Assembly (NCBI GenBank): GCA_029224465.1
Contig: JAQXUQ010000031.1
Coordinates: 1 to 64,000 of the forward strand
Direction: 5' to 3'
DNA length: 64,000 bases
From: Bacillota bacterium
GTDB taxonomy: Bacteria > Bacillota > Clostridia > Lachnospirales > Lachnospiraceae
Program-made: the position numbers and the translations under genes
In this document: piece by piece, positions 32,841 to 40,865 of the stretch
Layout of the letters: each line of letters starts with the position of its first letter
How positions within the stretch are numbered: the first letter of the stretch is position 1
Notes under the pieces: generated by a model
The model's input: the letters and a program-made list of their open reading frames with translations, nothing else
Databases searched by the model: none
What the model was told of the DNA's origin: nothing

Positions 32841-34673
32841 TTACTTTTCTTTTCCGACGCCGCTGTCAAGGCTCGCTCCGGTGAACAGATCAATCAGCGT
32901 GTTGAACAGCAGAATCGTGAGAATCAGGATCAGATTAATGGAACTCGAGAACGCGTAAAGTCCCATTTCATCAAAGTAATCCAGCGTCGTCGACAGGATG
33001 AATCCCTGTGTGCACAGCAGTAAAAACAGGGACAGCTCCCGGATGCAAGTCATAAACGGAAGTGTGTATCCGCTGATGATGGACGACTTCTGAATCGGAA
33101 TGATAATTCTTGTCATCCGTTTGATCCATGGAATATTCTGGATGATCGCGGCTTCTTCGATCTCATTTGAAAGCTGCAGCATCGAATTCAGCGAACTGCG
33201 CGAGGCAAACGGAATATATTTCACAACGCCTGCAATAATCAGCAGTGTATAGGTGTTGAACAGGTTGATGTGCTGATTCGAGAACAGGATGAAAAACGCG
33301 GCGCCGACAGCGATCGAAGGCATCAGATACGGCAGAAATGCAATGTTGTTGACATAACCTGCCCATTTGCTTCTGCGGTTTTTGGCAACGGAATAACCGA
33401 TCAGCGTGCCGATCGTTCCCGCAATCAGCGCGCACATGACCGCGAGGAAAAGCGTTCCCTTGAACGCATGCCAGATCGTCGGATTATAAAGAATGCCCTG
33501 CTGGCCGTACATGCCGTTTTCGGTGATGTTTTCATGTGTGATCCACCACTTTGTCGTCAGGTTTGAAAAATCTCCGGTATACAGGAAGCTGTAATCGCCG
33601 GGATTCGGCAGGAATGTTTCAAGTGCGAACAGAACGATCGGCCAGATCGAAGTAAAGAACGTCAGGATGATAAAAACAACAGCGACAATATGTTTTCCCG
33701 CTCTGCCAAGATGCACTTTGGAAAGCTGCCCCGATTTCCCGGTGACGGTTGTGAAGTTTCTGCGGCTCGTCAGCGTCGTCTGGTTGAAACCGAGAATCAG
33801 GACGCCGAAAATCATCATGATGATCGCCAGAATGCTGGCTTCTCCCGTGTACTTCGAGTTCATCGAGATGTATTTGGTTGAAAGCGTCGTCAGATTCAGA
33901 TAGTGCGGCACCGGATAGGATCCCATTGCCGAGCCGAAAACCAGAAGTATCGTGCTTAAGATGGCAGGCTTTACCATCGGGAGTGTGACCCGTCCGAAAA
34001 TCTTCCAGCGCGGCGTATCGAGGATGGTCGCCGCCTCTTCGAGGTTTGCGTCCATGTTTTTAAAGATGCCGCCGATCAGGATATACGCAAACGGCGCGTA
34101 ATGCAGCCCTAATACCAGCGCGCTCGGGAACAGGCCCTGACAGAACCATTTCGGCATGGCGACGTGGAACAGCGACGCAAGCAGGCCGTCCGCAGTTCCG
34201 GTTACCTTGTTCGAATTGAACATGTGCTGCCAGACAACCGCCAGCGTCCACTGGGGCATAATATACGGAAAAATAAAAATCGAGCTCAGATACTTTTTGC
34301 ACCGCATATCCGTTCTGGTCACGAGATACGCGAAAATTCCTCCATACAGGATGGAAATCAGACAGGCGAGCACGGACAAAAGGACCGTGTTCATCAGCGG
34401 TTTCCACAGGTTTGTTCCGGCCAGCCGGCTCGTAAAAAGATCGATGTAGTTGACAAGGCTGTAGCCGCTGCTTTTTCCGGTCAGATGCTGGTCGATGGTG
34501 CCGGGATGAATCACGAACGTATCCCGGACAATCGCGATGACAGGGGCAAGCGTACTGCATGTCAGAACAATGCCGAACATCAGCAATATGACATTCTGCG
34601 GCTTTACAAAAAATGTCTTGATCTTATTCAGGAGAATGGCGGACTTCTTCTTTCGGGCAATCGTATTCTCCAT
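32841..34673 (-). CDS. ABC transporter permease, fused two-domain type
   Basis: A 610-residue membrane protein with two permease halves, each holding an EAA loop: EEAATILDTPRWKIFGRVTLP in the first and EEAAIIQNIPWIKRMTRIIIP in the second. This fused layout is that of FbpB/AfuB-type importers for ferric ions or sugar phosphates. It lies between the binding protein and ATPase genes; the ATPase starts 12 bp downstream. Substrate is not readable from the sequence. The adjoining three-component sensor favours a phosphorylated metabolite over iron. Confidence 0.92.
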   Translation of the reverse strand: MENTIARKKKSAILLNKIKTFFVKPQNVILLMFGIVLTCSTLAPVIAIVRDTFVIHPGTIDQHLTGKSSGYSLVNYIDLFTSRLAGTNLWKPLMNTVLLSVLACLISILYGGIFAYLVTRTDMRCKKYLSSIFIFPYIMPQWTLAVVWQHMFNSNKVTGTADGLLASLFHVAMPKWFCQGLFPSALVLGLHYAPFAYILIGGIFKNMDANLEEAATILDTPRWKIFGRVTLPMVKPAILSTILLVFGSAMGSYPVPHYLNLTTLSTKYISMNSKYTGEASILAIIMMIFGVLILGFNQTTLTSRRNFTTVTGKSGQLSKVHLGRAGKHIVAVVFIILTFFTSIWPIVLFALETFLPNPGDYSFLYTGDFSNLTTKWWITHENITENGMYGQQGILYNPTIWHAFKGTLFLAVMCALIAGTIGTLIGYSVAKNRRSKWAGYVNNIAFLPYLMPSIAVGAAFFILFSNQHINLFNTYTLLIIAGVVKYIPFASRSSLNSMLQLSNEIEEAAIIQNIPWIKRMTRIIIPIQKSSIISGYTLPFMTCIRELSLFLLLCTQGFILSTTLDYFDEMGLYAFSSSINLILILTILLFNTLIDLFTGASLDSGVGKEK

Positions 34674-34834
34674 AGCAACCTTCCTTCAATAGAATAGAAT
34701 CCGGTTTCCTACCGGCAGCATAACAAAGAGGCAAAGCGGCAGCAGCCGTGTGTTCTGCTGCCGCCTGCCGTAGATTTTCTTCCTGCAGGGTGCATGCGGC
34801 GCGCGGCGCCGGACACACCCGTGGTCTCCGGGTA

Positions 34835-36277
34835 TTACTTGGAAGCGTCCGCGTACTTGGTCAATGTCTCGATCCAGCTGCCGACACCGAAAGCCGCGTC
34901 CGCGCAATACTGCGGATCTTCAAGAACGAGTTCTCCCGTGGTTGTCCACCAGTCGTAGCCGCGGTCGTCTTTCGCAGGATAAACGTCCTTGCCGGATTCG
35001 TCCTGTCCGCCGGTCTGGTGATGATAGGTTTCCTCGGTCTGTTTTGCAACTTCCGGATTTGCGGAATAGCCGCCCATGTCCTTGCCCCATGCGCTGAAGC
35101 CGTCGACAGTGCAGGTCATGTACTGGATAAACGCGCAGGCTGTCCAGGGAAGGGGACTGTTTTTCGTAAGGAACAGATAGTGGCAATAGCCATAGCCGCC
35201 GATTCCGGTATATCCATCCTGATAAGCCGCGACCGTGATATTGTTGACTGATACGGTTGCTGATTCTTCAACAGAGCGGAGCTTCGAGTAAACCAGAAGT
35301 CCGGCCTGATCCTTCGCGGACTTGTCTACGAGCGTGTTGCAGATCGGTCCGTCGTCGGTCTGTGCATTGTAGTTTTCGACCCAGAGCTTGATCCACGCGA
35401 GCGCATACGCACCGTTCTCACCAAGGCCGAAGTCCTCTGCATCCTGCGAAAGCTCCTTGATAACCGGATCAAAGTACGCCTTATGCGCATCATCCAGCTT
35501 GTCATACGCAGCTTTGAGCATGTCCGCGTATTTGTCCTGTGTCAGCATATACAGGAAATTCTTTCCGACAAGCTCGGAATCAATGTCCATGTACAGCGGA
35601 TGCTGATCCTTGTAAATGAAATCCCAGCAGTTGGTATACTTGGCGCTGCCGGTATTGTTGAACATAAAGACCTTGTTCAAGGTCTGCAGCGGAAGGAACC
35701 CGTCGTATGCGTCTGCGGTTGTTCCGTTCGCTTCTGCCCATTCCTTCGGAATATAGGTCTTCAGGATACCGGTATCGACCATTTTGGTCTGAATCTGGTT
35801 GCCGTCCTGAATCAGGGTCATCGCAAAGGTTCCCGTATCCTTCAGCGAATCTGCAGAAAGCTGCTCGAAGATTTTGTTGTTCTTGGGCTGCTGCCACTCG
35901 AATTCCATGTTGTAGCCGGGATCGATGGTCTTTAAGTGATCAATGAAAAGAGGAAGTGCTGTTTTGCCGCGGCTGGAGTTGCCGACGCCGTAAAACGTCT
36001 TGCCGTTTGACTCTTCAATTGCCTTTTTATACAGATCCTCGGCGCTCATGGTCTGTGCCTGTGCGATGATTGCGTCAATTCCGGTCAGATCCTCCGCAGC
36101 TTCCTTCTGCGTCGCAGCTTCCGTAGCAGCCGGCGCGGCGCTTTCTGTCGATGCTGCGCTGCTGCCCGCATCGGTTTTCGAACCTCCCCCGCCACCTGAT
36201 GAAGAACTTCCGCAGCCTGCCAGAAGTGTTGCTGCCATGGCAGCTGTAAGAATAAGCGATACAACCTTTCTGTTCAT
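34835..36277 (-). CDS. ABC transporter substrate-binding lipoprotein
   Basis: A 480-residue lipoprotein with lipobox LLAGCG, then a Ser/Gly-rich and Ala/Thr/Glu-rich linker to about 60, then a periplasmic-binding-protein fold of the class found with FbpB-type permeases (YGVGNSSRGKTALPLFIDHL, then LPLQTLNKVFMFNNTG). It delivers ligand to the fused permease encoded 161 bp downstream. It is the first gene of the importer operon and is on the same strand as the response regulator 146 bp upstream, which probably controls it. Confidence 0.9.
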   Translation of the reverse strand: MNRKVVSLILTAAMAATLLAGCGSSSSGGGGGSKTDAGSSAASTESAAPAATEAATQKEAAEDLTGIDAIIAQAQTMSAEDLYKKAIEESNGKTFYGVGNSSRGKTALPLFIDHLKTIDPGYNMEFEWQQPKNNKIFEQLSADSLKDTGTFAMTLIQDGNQIQTKMVDTGILKTYIPKEWAEANGTTADAYDGFLPLQTLNKVFMFNNTGSAKYTNCWDFIYKDQHPLYMDIDSELVGKNFLYMLTQDKYADMLKAAYDKLDDAHKAYFDPVIKELSQDAEDFGLGENGAYALAWIKLWVENYNAQTDDGPICNTLVDKSAKDQAGLLVYSKLRSVEESATVSVNNITVAAYQDGYTGIGGYGYCHYLFLTKNSPLPWTACAFIQYMTCTVDGFSAWGKDMGGYSANPEVAKQTEETYHHQTGGQDESGKDVYPAKDDRGYDWWTTTGELVLEDPQYCADAAFGVGSWIETLTKYADASK

Positions 36278-36423
36278 AATTCATTACCTCCCGATACATT
36301 GATTATGGATTGACCTTCTGATGAGCAATACCCCTATATTTCTCATCGTCCACAATGCAAGTTTAGTCGGTTTTACCGAAATTATGAATGGATTGTACTG
36401 ACTTTTTATGTATTATTCTGACA

Positions 36424-37197
36424 TTATGCCTTTTCCTGATACTCGCTGGGTGACATTCCCGTCATTTTGCGAAAAGTGTTTGAAAAATATCCGACATCCT
36501 GATACCCCGCGCACCTTGCGGCTTCCGACACGCGGCAGTGTACATCACGCAGCAGACGCATCGACACGCGGATTCGGAACGTCGTCACGTAGGTCGAAAC
36601 ACTCATCCCGGTATCCTTCTTGAACAGGCGCGAAAGATGTCCTTCCGAGATGTCCAGCGCCGCCGCGACCGTGCTGATGCTCACGTTCTCTTCCTTGTAA
36701 TGCTCTTCGATATACCGGATTGCGGAACGCACATAACGGTTCATGGATGGATTCTGTGTGACCAGTGGCAGAAGCCTGCCGTCCCTTTCTTCCCGTTCCT
36801 CCTGCGCAGCATTTGCATTCTCCGCGCTCTGCGGGCTCGTGATTCTTCTGATCGCGGACTCCAGCTGTCCGTCCGCAAACGGCTTCAGGATATAATCGAC
36901 TGCACCGAGCCGGAGTGCTTTCTGAATATAGGCAAAATCACTGTATGCCGTAAGAAATATAGTCTTTACCGCGATTCCCCGTTTCCGCAGCTGCATGGTC
37001 ATATCGAGTCCGTCCATCAGAGGCATGCGGATATCGCAGATGACAAGGTCCGGGTGTCTCGCCAGAATCAGATCGAAGCCGCTTTTCCCATCTGCAGCTT
37101 CTCCAACGATGCGGCATTCCACGCTCTCCCAGTCGGTATTATGAATGATCCCCTGACGGACATGCATTTCATCGTCGATGACAACAACATCGTACAT
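36424..37197 (-). CDS. AraC-type response regulator of the ABC importer
   Basis: A 257-residue two-domain regulator. The receiver domain (1-120) holds the acidic pair VIDDE, phosphoacceptor VICDIRMPLMDG and a Lys in YILKPF. A short linker leads to an AraC DNA-binding domain (VSISTVAAALDISEGHLSRLFKKDTG, then CAGYQDVGYFSNTFRKMTGMSP). It is divergent from the binding-protein/histidine-kinase pair, with only 66 bp between them, and upstream of the importer operon. The layout matches three-component systems in which this protein activates the transporter genes. Confidence 0.93.
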   Translation of the reverse strand: MYDVVVIDDEMHVRQGIIHNTDWESVECRIVGEAADGKSGFDLILARHPDLVICDIRMPLMDGLDMTMQLRKRGIAVKTIFLTAYSDFAYIQKALRLGAVDYILKPFADGQLESAIRRITSPQSAENANAAQEEREERDGRLLPLVTQNPSMNRYVRSAIRYIEEHYKEENVSISTVAAALDISEGHLSRLFKKDTGMSVSTYVTTFRIRVSMRLLRDVHCRVSEAARCAGYQDVGYFSNTFRKMTGMSPSEYQEKA

Positions 37198-37218
37198 GGC
37201 AGTTTCCCCGCTTTCGCA

Positions 37219-37253
37219 TTGTTCCTTTTATTGTAGCACGGTAAAATGTGCTA
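37219..37253 (+). promoter_or_regulatory. Promoter and overlapping operator for the sensor binding protein
   Basis: TTGTTC (37219-37224), a 17-bp spacer and TAAAAT (37242-37247) form a good promoter. The inverted repeat TAGCAC-N8-GTGCTA (37234-37253) covers the -10. The ATG at 37264 is only about 10 bases past the expected start, so the mRNA would be nearly leaderless. No Shine-Dalgarno is visible, consistent with that. Confidence 0.55.
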
Positions 37254-37263
37254 TTCTTGAATC

Positions 37264-38376
37264 ATGAAATCCGTATCGAATAAAAAGTTAATCTTTTTCA
37301 TGATCGCATCCGCTGCGCTGATTGCCGGTTGTGCGTCGTCAGAGCAAGTCTCCGTTATGCCTCCTTCCGACGAGCAGCGGCTTGTCATCTACACTGCTCA
37401 TAAGGAAGAAGTCTATCGGCCTGTCATCGAAGAGTTCGAGGATCAGACGGGGATCTGGGTCGATGTGCAGGCAGGTGGAACCACGCAGATGCTGCGCAGG
37501 ATCCGGCAGGAGCAGTCTGCGGTCACTTCCAGCAAAACGTCGCGGTCCGCGGTCACTTCCGGCAAAACATCCCCCGCCGACATCATGTTCGGCGGCGGCG
37601 CGGAGAATCTGGAGGCGTATCGGGATTGTTTTGCCCCGTATCATTCACCGCTCGAAGGCAGTATCAGTTCCTCTTTCCGCTCCCCCGACGGTACATGGAC
37701 GCCTTTCACGGAGCTGCCGATCGTCTTCATCTATAACAGCAAACTTGTCGCGCAGCAAAACGCGCCGCGCAGCTGGAAGGATTTCTTGGACGGCAAATGG
37801 AGCGGTCAGATCAGTTTTGCCGATCCTCAGAAGTCAGGAACCAGTATCACGATTCTGGAAACGCTCAAGCTTGTGAATGACACGCAGGGCTGGGGAATGC
37901 GGGAGGAAGAGGTGCTTTCGCAGTTTGCGGAACAGCTCGGCGGACATCTGGCTGCCGGCTCCGGAGATGTGCCCGGAGAAGTGGCATCCGGTACCCGTAT
38001 GGTCGGTATCACGCTGGAAGAAACCGCGCTGAAGTTCATGGCGGGAGGCAGCGATATCGGCATGATTTATCCGGAGGAAGGGACAAGCGCAGTTCCGGAC
38101 TGCGTCGCGATTGTGCGATCTGCGCCGCACGAAGCGAACGCAAAACGCTTTGTAGACTTTGTTATTGACCGTCCTGTTCAAAAATACACGGAAACCAATC
38201 TCTTCCGCCGTTCGATACGTACAGATGTGCATGAGACAATTCGCGGCACAAACGGACTTTCAGAACAAGACACCGGTACGCTGCACATTCTGCCGTTTGA
38301 CGTACCCGGTGCAAGCGAAGACGGTCATGACATGCTCGAAAAATTTCTTTCGTACATGCGGCAGGAGAATGCATGA
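37264..38376 (+). CDS. Sensor-associated extracellular binding lipoprotein (HptA/PgtC-like)
   Basis: A 370-residue lipoprotein (lipobox IAGCA) with the class II binding-protein fold of the iron/phosphosugar family: RLVIYTAHKEEVYRPVIEEFE, WVDVQAGGTTQML, and the later MIYPEEGTSAVPD. It is not in the importer operon. It overlaps the histidine kinase start by four bases (ATGA), so it is probably the extracellular ligand sensor for that kinase, as HptA is for HptS. An in-frame duplication (SAVTSSKTSRSAVTSGKTS) lies near residue 82. The ligand is unknown; phosphorylated sugars are the best guess from the architecture. Confidence 0.82.
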   Translation: MKSVSNKKLIFFMIASAALIAGCASSEQVSVMPPSDEQRLVIYTAHKEEVYRPVIEEFEDQTGIWVDVQAGGTTQMLRRIRQEQSAVTSSKTSRSAVTSGKTSPADIMFGGGAENLEAYRDCFAPYHSPLEGSISSSFRSPDGTWTPFTELPIVFIYNSKLVAQQNAPRSWKDFLDGKWSGQISFADPQKSGTSITILETLKLVNDTQGWGMREEEVLSQFAEQLGGHLAAGSGDVPGEVASGTRMVGITLEETALKFMAGGSDIGMIYPEEGTSAVPDCVAIVRSAPHEANAKRFVDFVIDRPVQKYTETNLFRRSIRTDVHETIRGTNGLSEQDTGTLHILPFDVPGASEDGHDMLEKFLSYMRQENA

Positions 38377-40154
38377 AAATTCGCAGCTACATTCAGAAAT
38401 CTTATAAGCGGCAGCTGCAGCTGTACTTTATTACCTCTTCGGTTATTCCGATCGCGGTCAGCGGGTTCCTTCTGGTAGGCTTGTTCCGGTATCAGGCGGA
38501 AAAGGATTTGTCGAAACAGGATCTGCGCAGACAGAATCAGATTGCAGCGATTCTCTCGGATGCTTTCACGCTTGCCGAAAACGGAATCCGGGAAGTCGCG
38601 GAAGATCCGGATATCGCATCTGCACTGCGGAGCGGCAAGGTGCAGTCGCACAATGTCTACGCTGCTTTGTACCGGAAAACCGGCAGGCTGCGGAACTTTG
38701 CAACGGCAGACATCTATTCCGGCGGAAAGCGCATCTACTCGACAGGCAGCGGTACCGAGAGCCGGACCCTTCCGACGGACTTCGGCATTCTGGCAAAAGC
38801 CCGGGAATCAAAGGGCAAAGTCGTGTACCGGGCCGGTTACGCAGGAGACCTTGCAGCAGACAGTTCTCTGAATACAGCGCAAAGCAGCCGCCGCGAACCC
38901 TGCATTCAGATTGCCGGTCAAATTCAGGAAAATGAAGGGTATGCCGTCGTCACGATCCGGAAAGCAGGGCTGGACCTGCTCCTGCAGGGTTCCTATGGAG
39001 CGGATGAAGGTATTCTTGTGATGAACCGTTTCTGGGAGCCGGTATACAGTGCGGGCGCTCTCGCGGATCCGGACGCGGCTTCGCTGTTCCGCAGGAATCT
39101 GCTCTCCGCGCAGCCGGTTCGGCAGGATTATCCCGACAATTTCTACAGTGTCCCGATCGGCGGCACCGGACTGACGCTTGTGTATATGACAGCGCCTGCT
39201 TTATCTCCGGGCATCTTTCATTCTCTGCTGAATGTTGTTTTGTTCTTCTGTGTGCTGATGATTCCTCTGGGACTTCTGTTTGCAAATTATATGTCCCGGT
39301 ATCTGTCCCGGCCGATTGCAGAACTCGGTGCCGCGATGCGCAGCTTCCGGCACGGCGACATGAACGCGCAGGTACATATGGACCGCGATGATGAGCTGGG
39401 GCTTCTTGCGGAAGGGTTCAACAAAACGACGGTGCGTCTGCGCGAAAACATAGAAGAACAGATTCGCCAGCAGAAGCATCTGAACGAGACTAAAATCCGG
39501 ATGCTGCAGGCGCAGCTGAATCCGCATTTTCTTTACAACACGCTCGACACCATCAAGTGGGTCGGCATAGAGCATCAGGTTCCGGAAGTGGCGCAGCTTG
39601 CGCAGAATCTTGCCGGTCTTCTGCGTCAAAGCATCTCGAACCGTCAGTTTATCACGCTCTCGGAAGAGCTGGACATGGTCGAAAACTACTGCAATATTCA
39701 GGAGTTCCGGTTCGGATATTCCTTTTCTTACGAATGTGAGGTTCCGGAGGATCTGATGGGCTGCATCGTGCCCAAGCTGATCCTGCAGCCGGTTGTGGAG
39801 AACGCGATCATTCACGGCCTCGAAGGCGTAGAGGACGGACTGGTAAAGGTAAGTGCGGCGCGAAAGCCGCACCGATGTGCAGGCGAAGCGGATATTGACG
39901 GGGCCGGCGCGCCGCAGGACGACTTGGAAATTATTGTCATCGACAACGGCCGCGGAATCAGCGACAAAATGATTGATATTCTTGACCGGCATGATGCCGG
40001 TCAACTCTCCGGACATCTCGGCTTCCGGAACGTGGATACGATTCTGCGTATGTTCTATGGCGATTCCTATGGGATTCATGCTTCGCGCCGCGAAGAAGGC
40101 GGGACGCAGGTTTCACTGCTGTTGCCGGCGACCTGCGCCATGATAAAAGAGTAA
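38373..40154 (+). CDS. Sensor histidine kinase of the three-component system
   Basis: The protein has 593 residues. An N-terminal helix (about 15-37), an extracytoplasmic sensor to about 275, a second helix, then HAMP (YMSRYLSRPIAELGAAM), the phosphorylation motif QLNPHFLYNTLDTIKW, and a HATPase domain (ENAIIHGLEG, DNGRGIS, GHLGFRNV). A GC-rich in-frame segment (AARKPHRCAGEADIDGAGAPQ) interrupts the HATPase domain. It is translationally coupled to the binding protein by an ATGA overlap, and its partner regulator is encoded divergently. It probably reads the occupancy of the binding protein. Confidence 0.92.
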   Translation: MKIRSYIQKSYKRQLQLYFITSSVIPIAVSGFLLVGLFRYQAEKDLSKQDLRRQNQIAAILSDAFTLAENGIREVAEDPDIASALRSGKVQSHNVYAALYRKTGRLRNFATADIYSGGKRIYSTGSGTESRTLPTDFGILAKARESKGKVVYRAGYAGDLAADSSLNTAQSSRREPCIQIAGQIQENEGYAVVTIRKAGLDLLLQGSYGADEGILVMNRFWEPVYSAGALADPDAASLFRRNLLSAQPVRQDYPDNFYSVPIGGTGLTLVYMTAPALSPGIFHSLLNVVLFFCVLMIPLGLLFANYMSRYLSRPIAELGAAMRSFRHGDMNAQVHMDRDDELGLLAEGFNKTTVRLRENIEEQIRQQKHLNETKIRMLQAQLNPHFLYNTLDTIKWVGIEHQVPEVAQLAQNLAGLLRQSISNRQFITLSEELDMVENYCNIQEFRFGYSFSYECEVPEDLMGCIVPKLILQPVVENAIIHGLEGVEDGLVKVSAARKPHRCAGEADIDGAGAPQDDLEIIVIDNGRGISDKMIDILDRHDAGQLSGHLGFRNVDTILRMFYGDSYGIHASRREEGGTQVSLLLPATCAMIKE

Positions 40155-40173
40155 GCAAATCCTTGTTCTCGCG

Positions 40174-40302
40174 GCGCCCGCGCCACAGCATGCCCTGCCT
40201 CCTGCCTCTCTGTGGGCGCCCCGCAACATCTTGCTCTGCTCCTTCCCTCTCTGCGGGCGCCCCGCAATATCTTGCTCTGCTCCTTCTCTCTGCGGGCGCC
40301 CC
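40174..40302. repeat. 41-bp tandem repeat after the sensor kinase
   Basis: Units start at 40174, 40215, 40256 and 40295, with the form GGCGCCCCGCAAYATCTTGC followed by TCTGCTCCTTCCCTCTCTGC. The last unit runs directly into family B copy B5. Confidence 0.75.
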
Positions 40303-40454
40303 GCAAGAAAGACTTCTAGCAAAATCCGGAATTTCTGAAATTTGCAAGAAGAGATAGCACCACAGGCAGTAATTCTTCTTGCAAATTGTTTGAAATCTTT
40401 TCTCGCGAAGAAAGGCTTCTTGCAAATCCGGGAAATTTTCGGTTCTGCAAGAAA
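40303..40454. repeat. Family B palindromic element, copy B5
   Basis: A 152-bp element with the same seven-box GCAAGAA order and spacing as copies B1-B4, though the sequence between boxes has diverged. One box reads CTTCTAGC. Confidence 0.82.
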
Positions 40455-40590
40455 TGAAAAGCAAGTGAGAGCACGCCTGCGCTGACAGCTTGTTCTCGCG
40501 GCGCCCCGCCAAGGCATCCCCTGCTCCTTGCCTCTCTGCGAATTCCCCCGTAACATCTTGCTATGCTCCTTCCCTCTCTGCGGGCGCCCC

Positions 40591-40743
40591 GCAAGAAAGA
40601 CTTCTTGCAAAATTCGGAATTTCTGAAATTTGCAAGAAGCGATTGGCTCGCTGGAAGTGATTCTTCTTGCAAATAGTTTGAATTCTTATCTCGCGAAGAA
40701 AGGCTTCTTGCAAATCCGGGAAATTTTCGGTTCTGCAAGAAAT
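40591..40743. repeat. Family B palindromic element, copy B6
   Basis: A 153-bp copy 288 bp after B5 and very similar to it, including downstream flank AAATGAAAAGCAAGTGAGAG and the following GCGCCCCGCC segment. B5 and B6 look like a local duplication. Confidence 0.82.
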
Positions 40744-40865
40744 GAAAAGCAAGTGAGAGCGCGCCTGCGCTGACAGCTTGTTCTCGGGGCGCCCCGCCAA
40801 GGCATCCCCTGCTCTTTTCCTCTCCTCGGACGCCCCGCAAGAAATGTCCCACTGAAATAGAGCCT

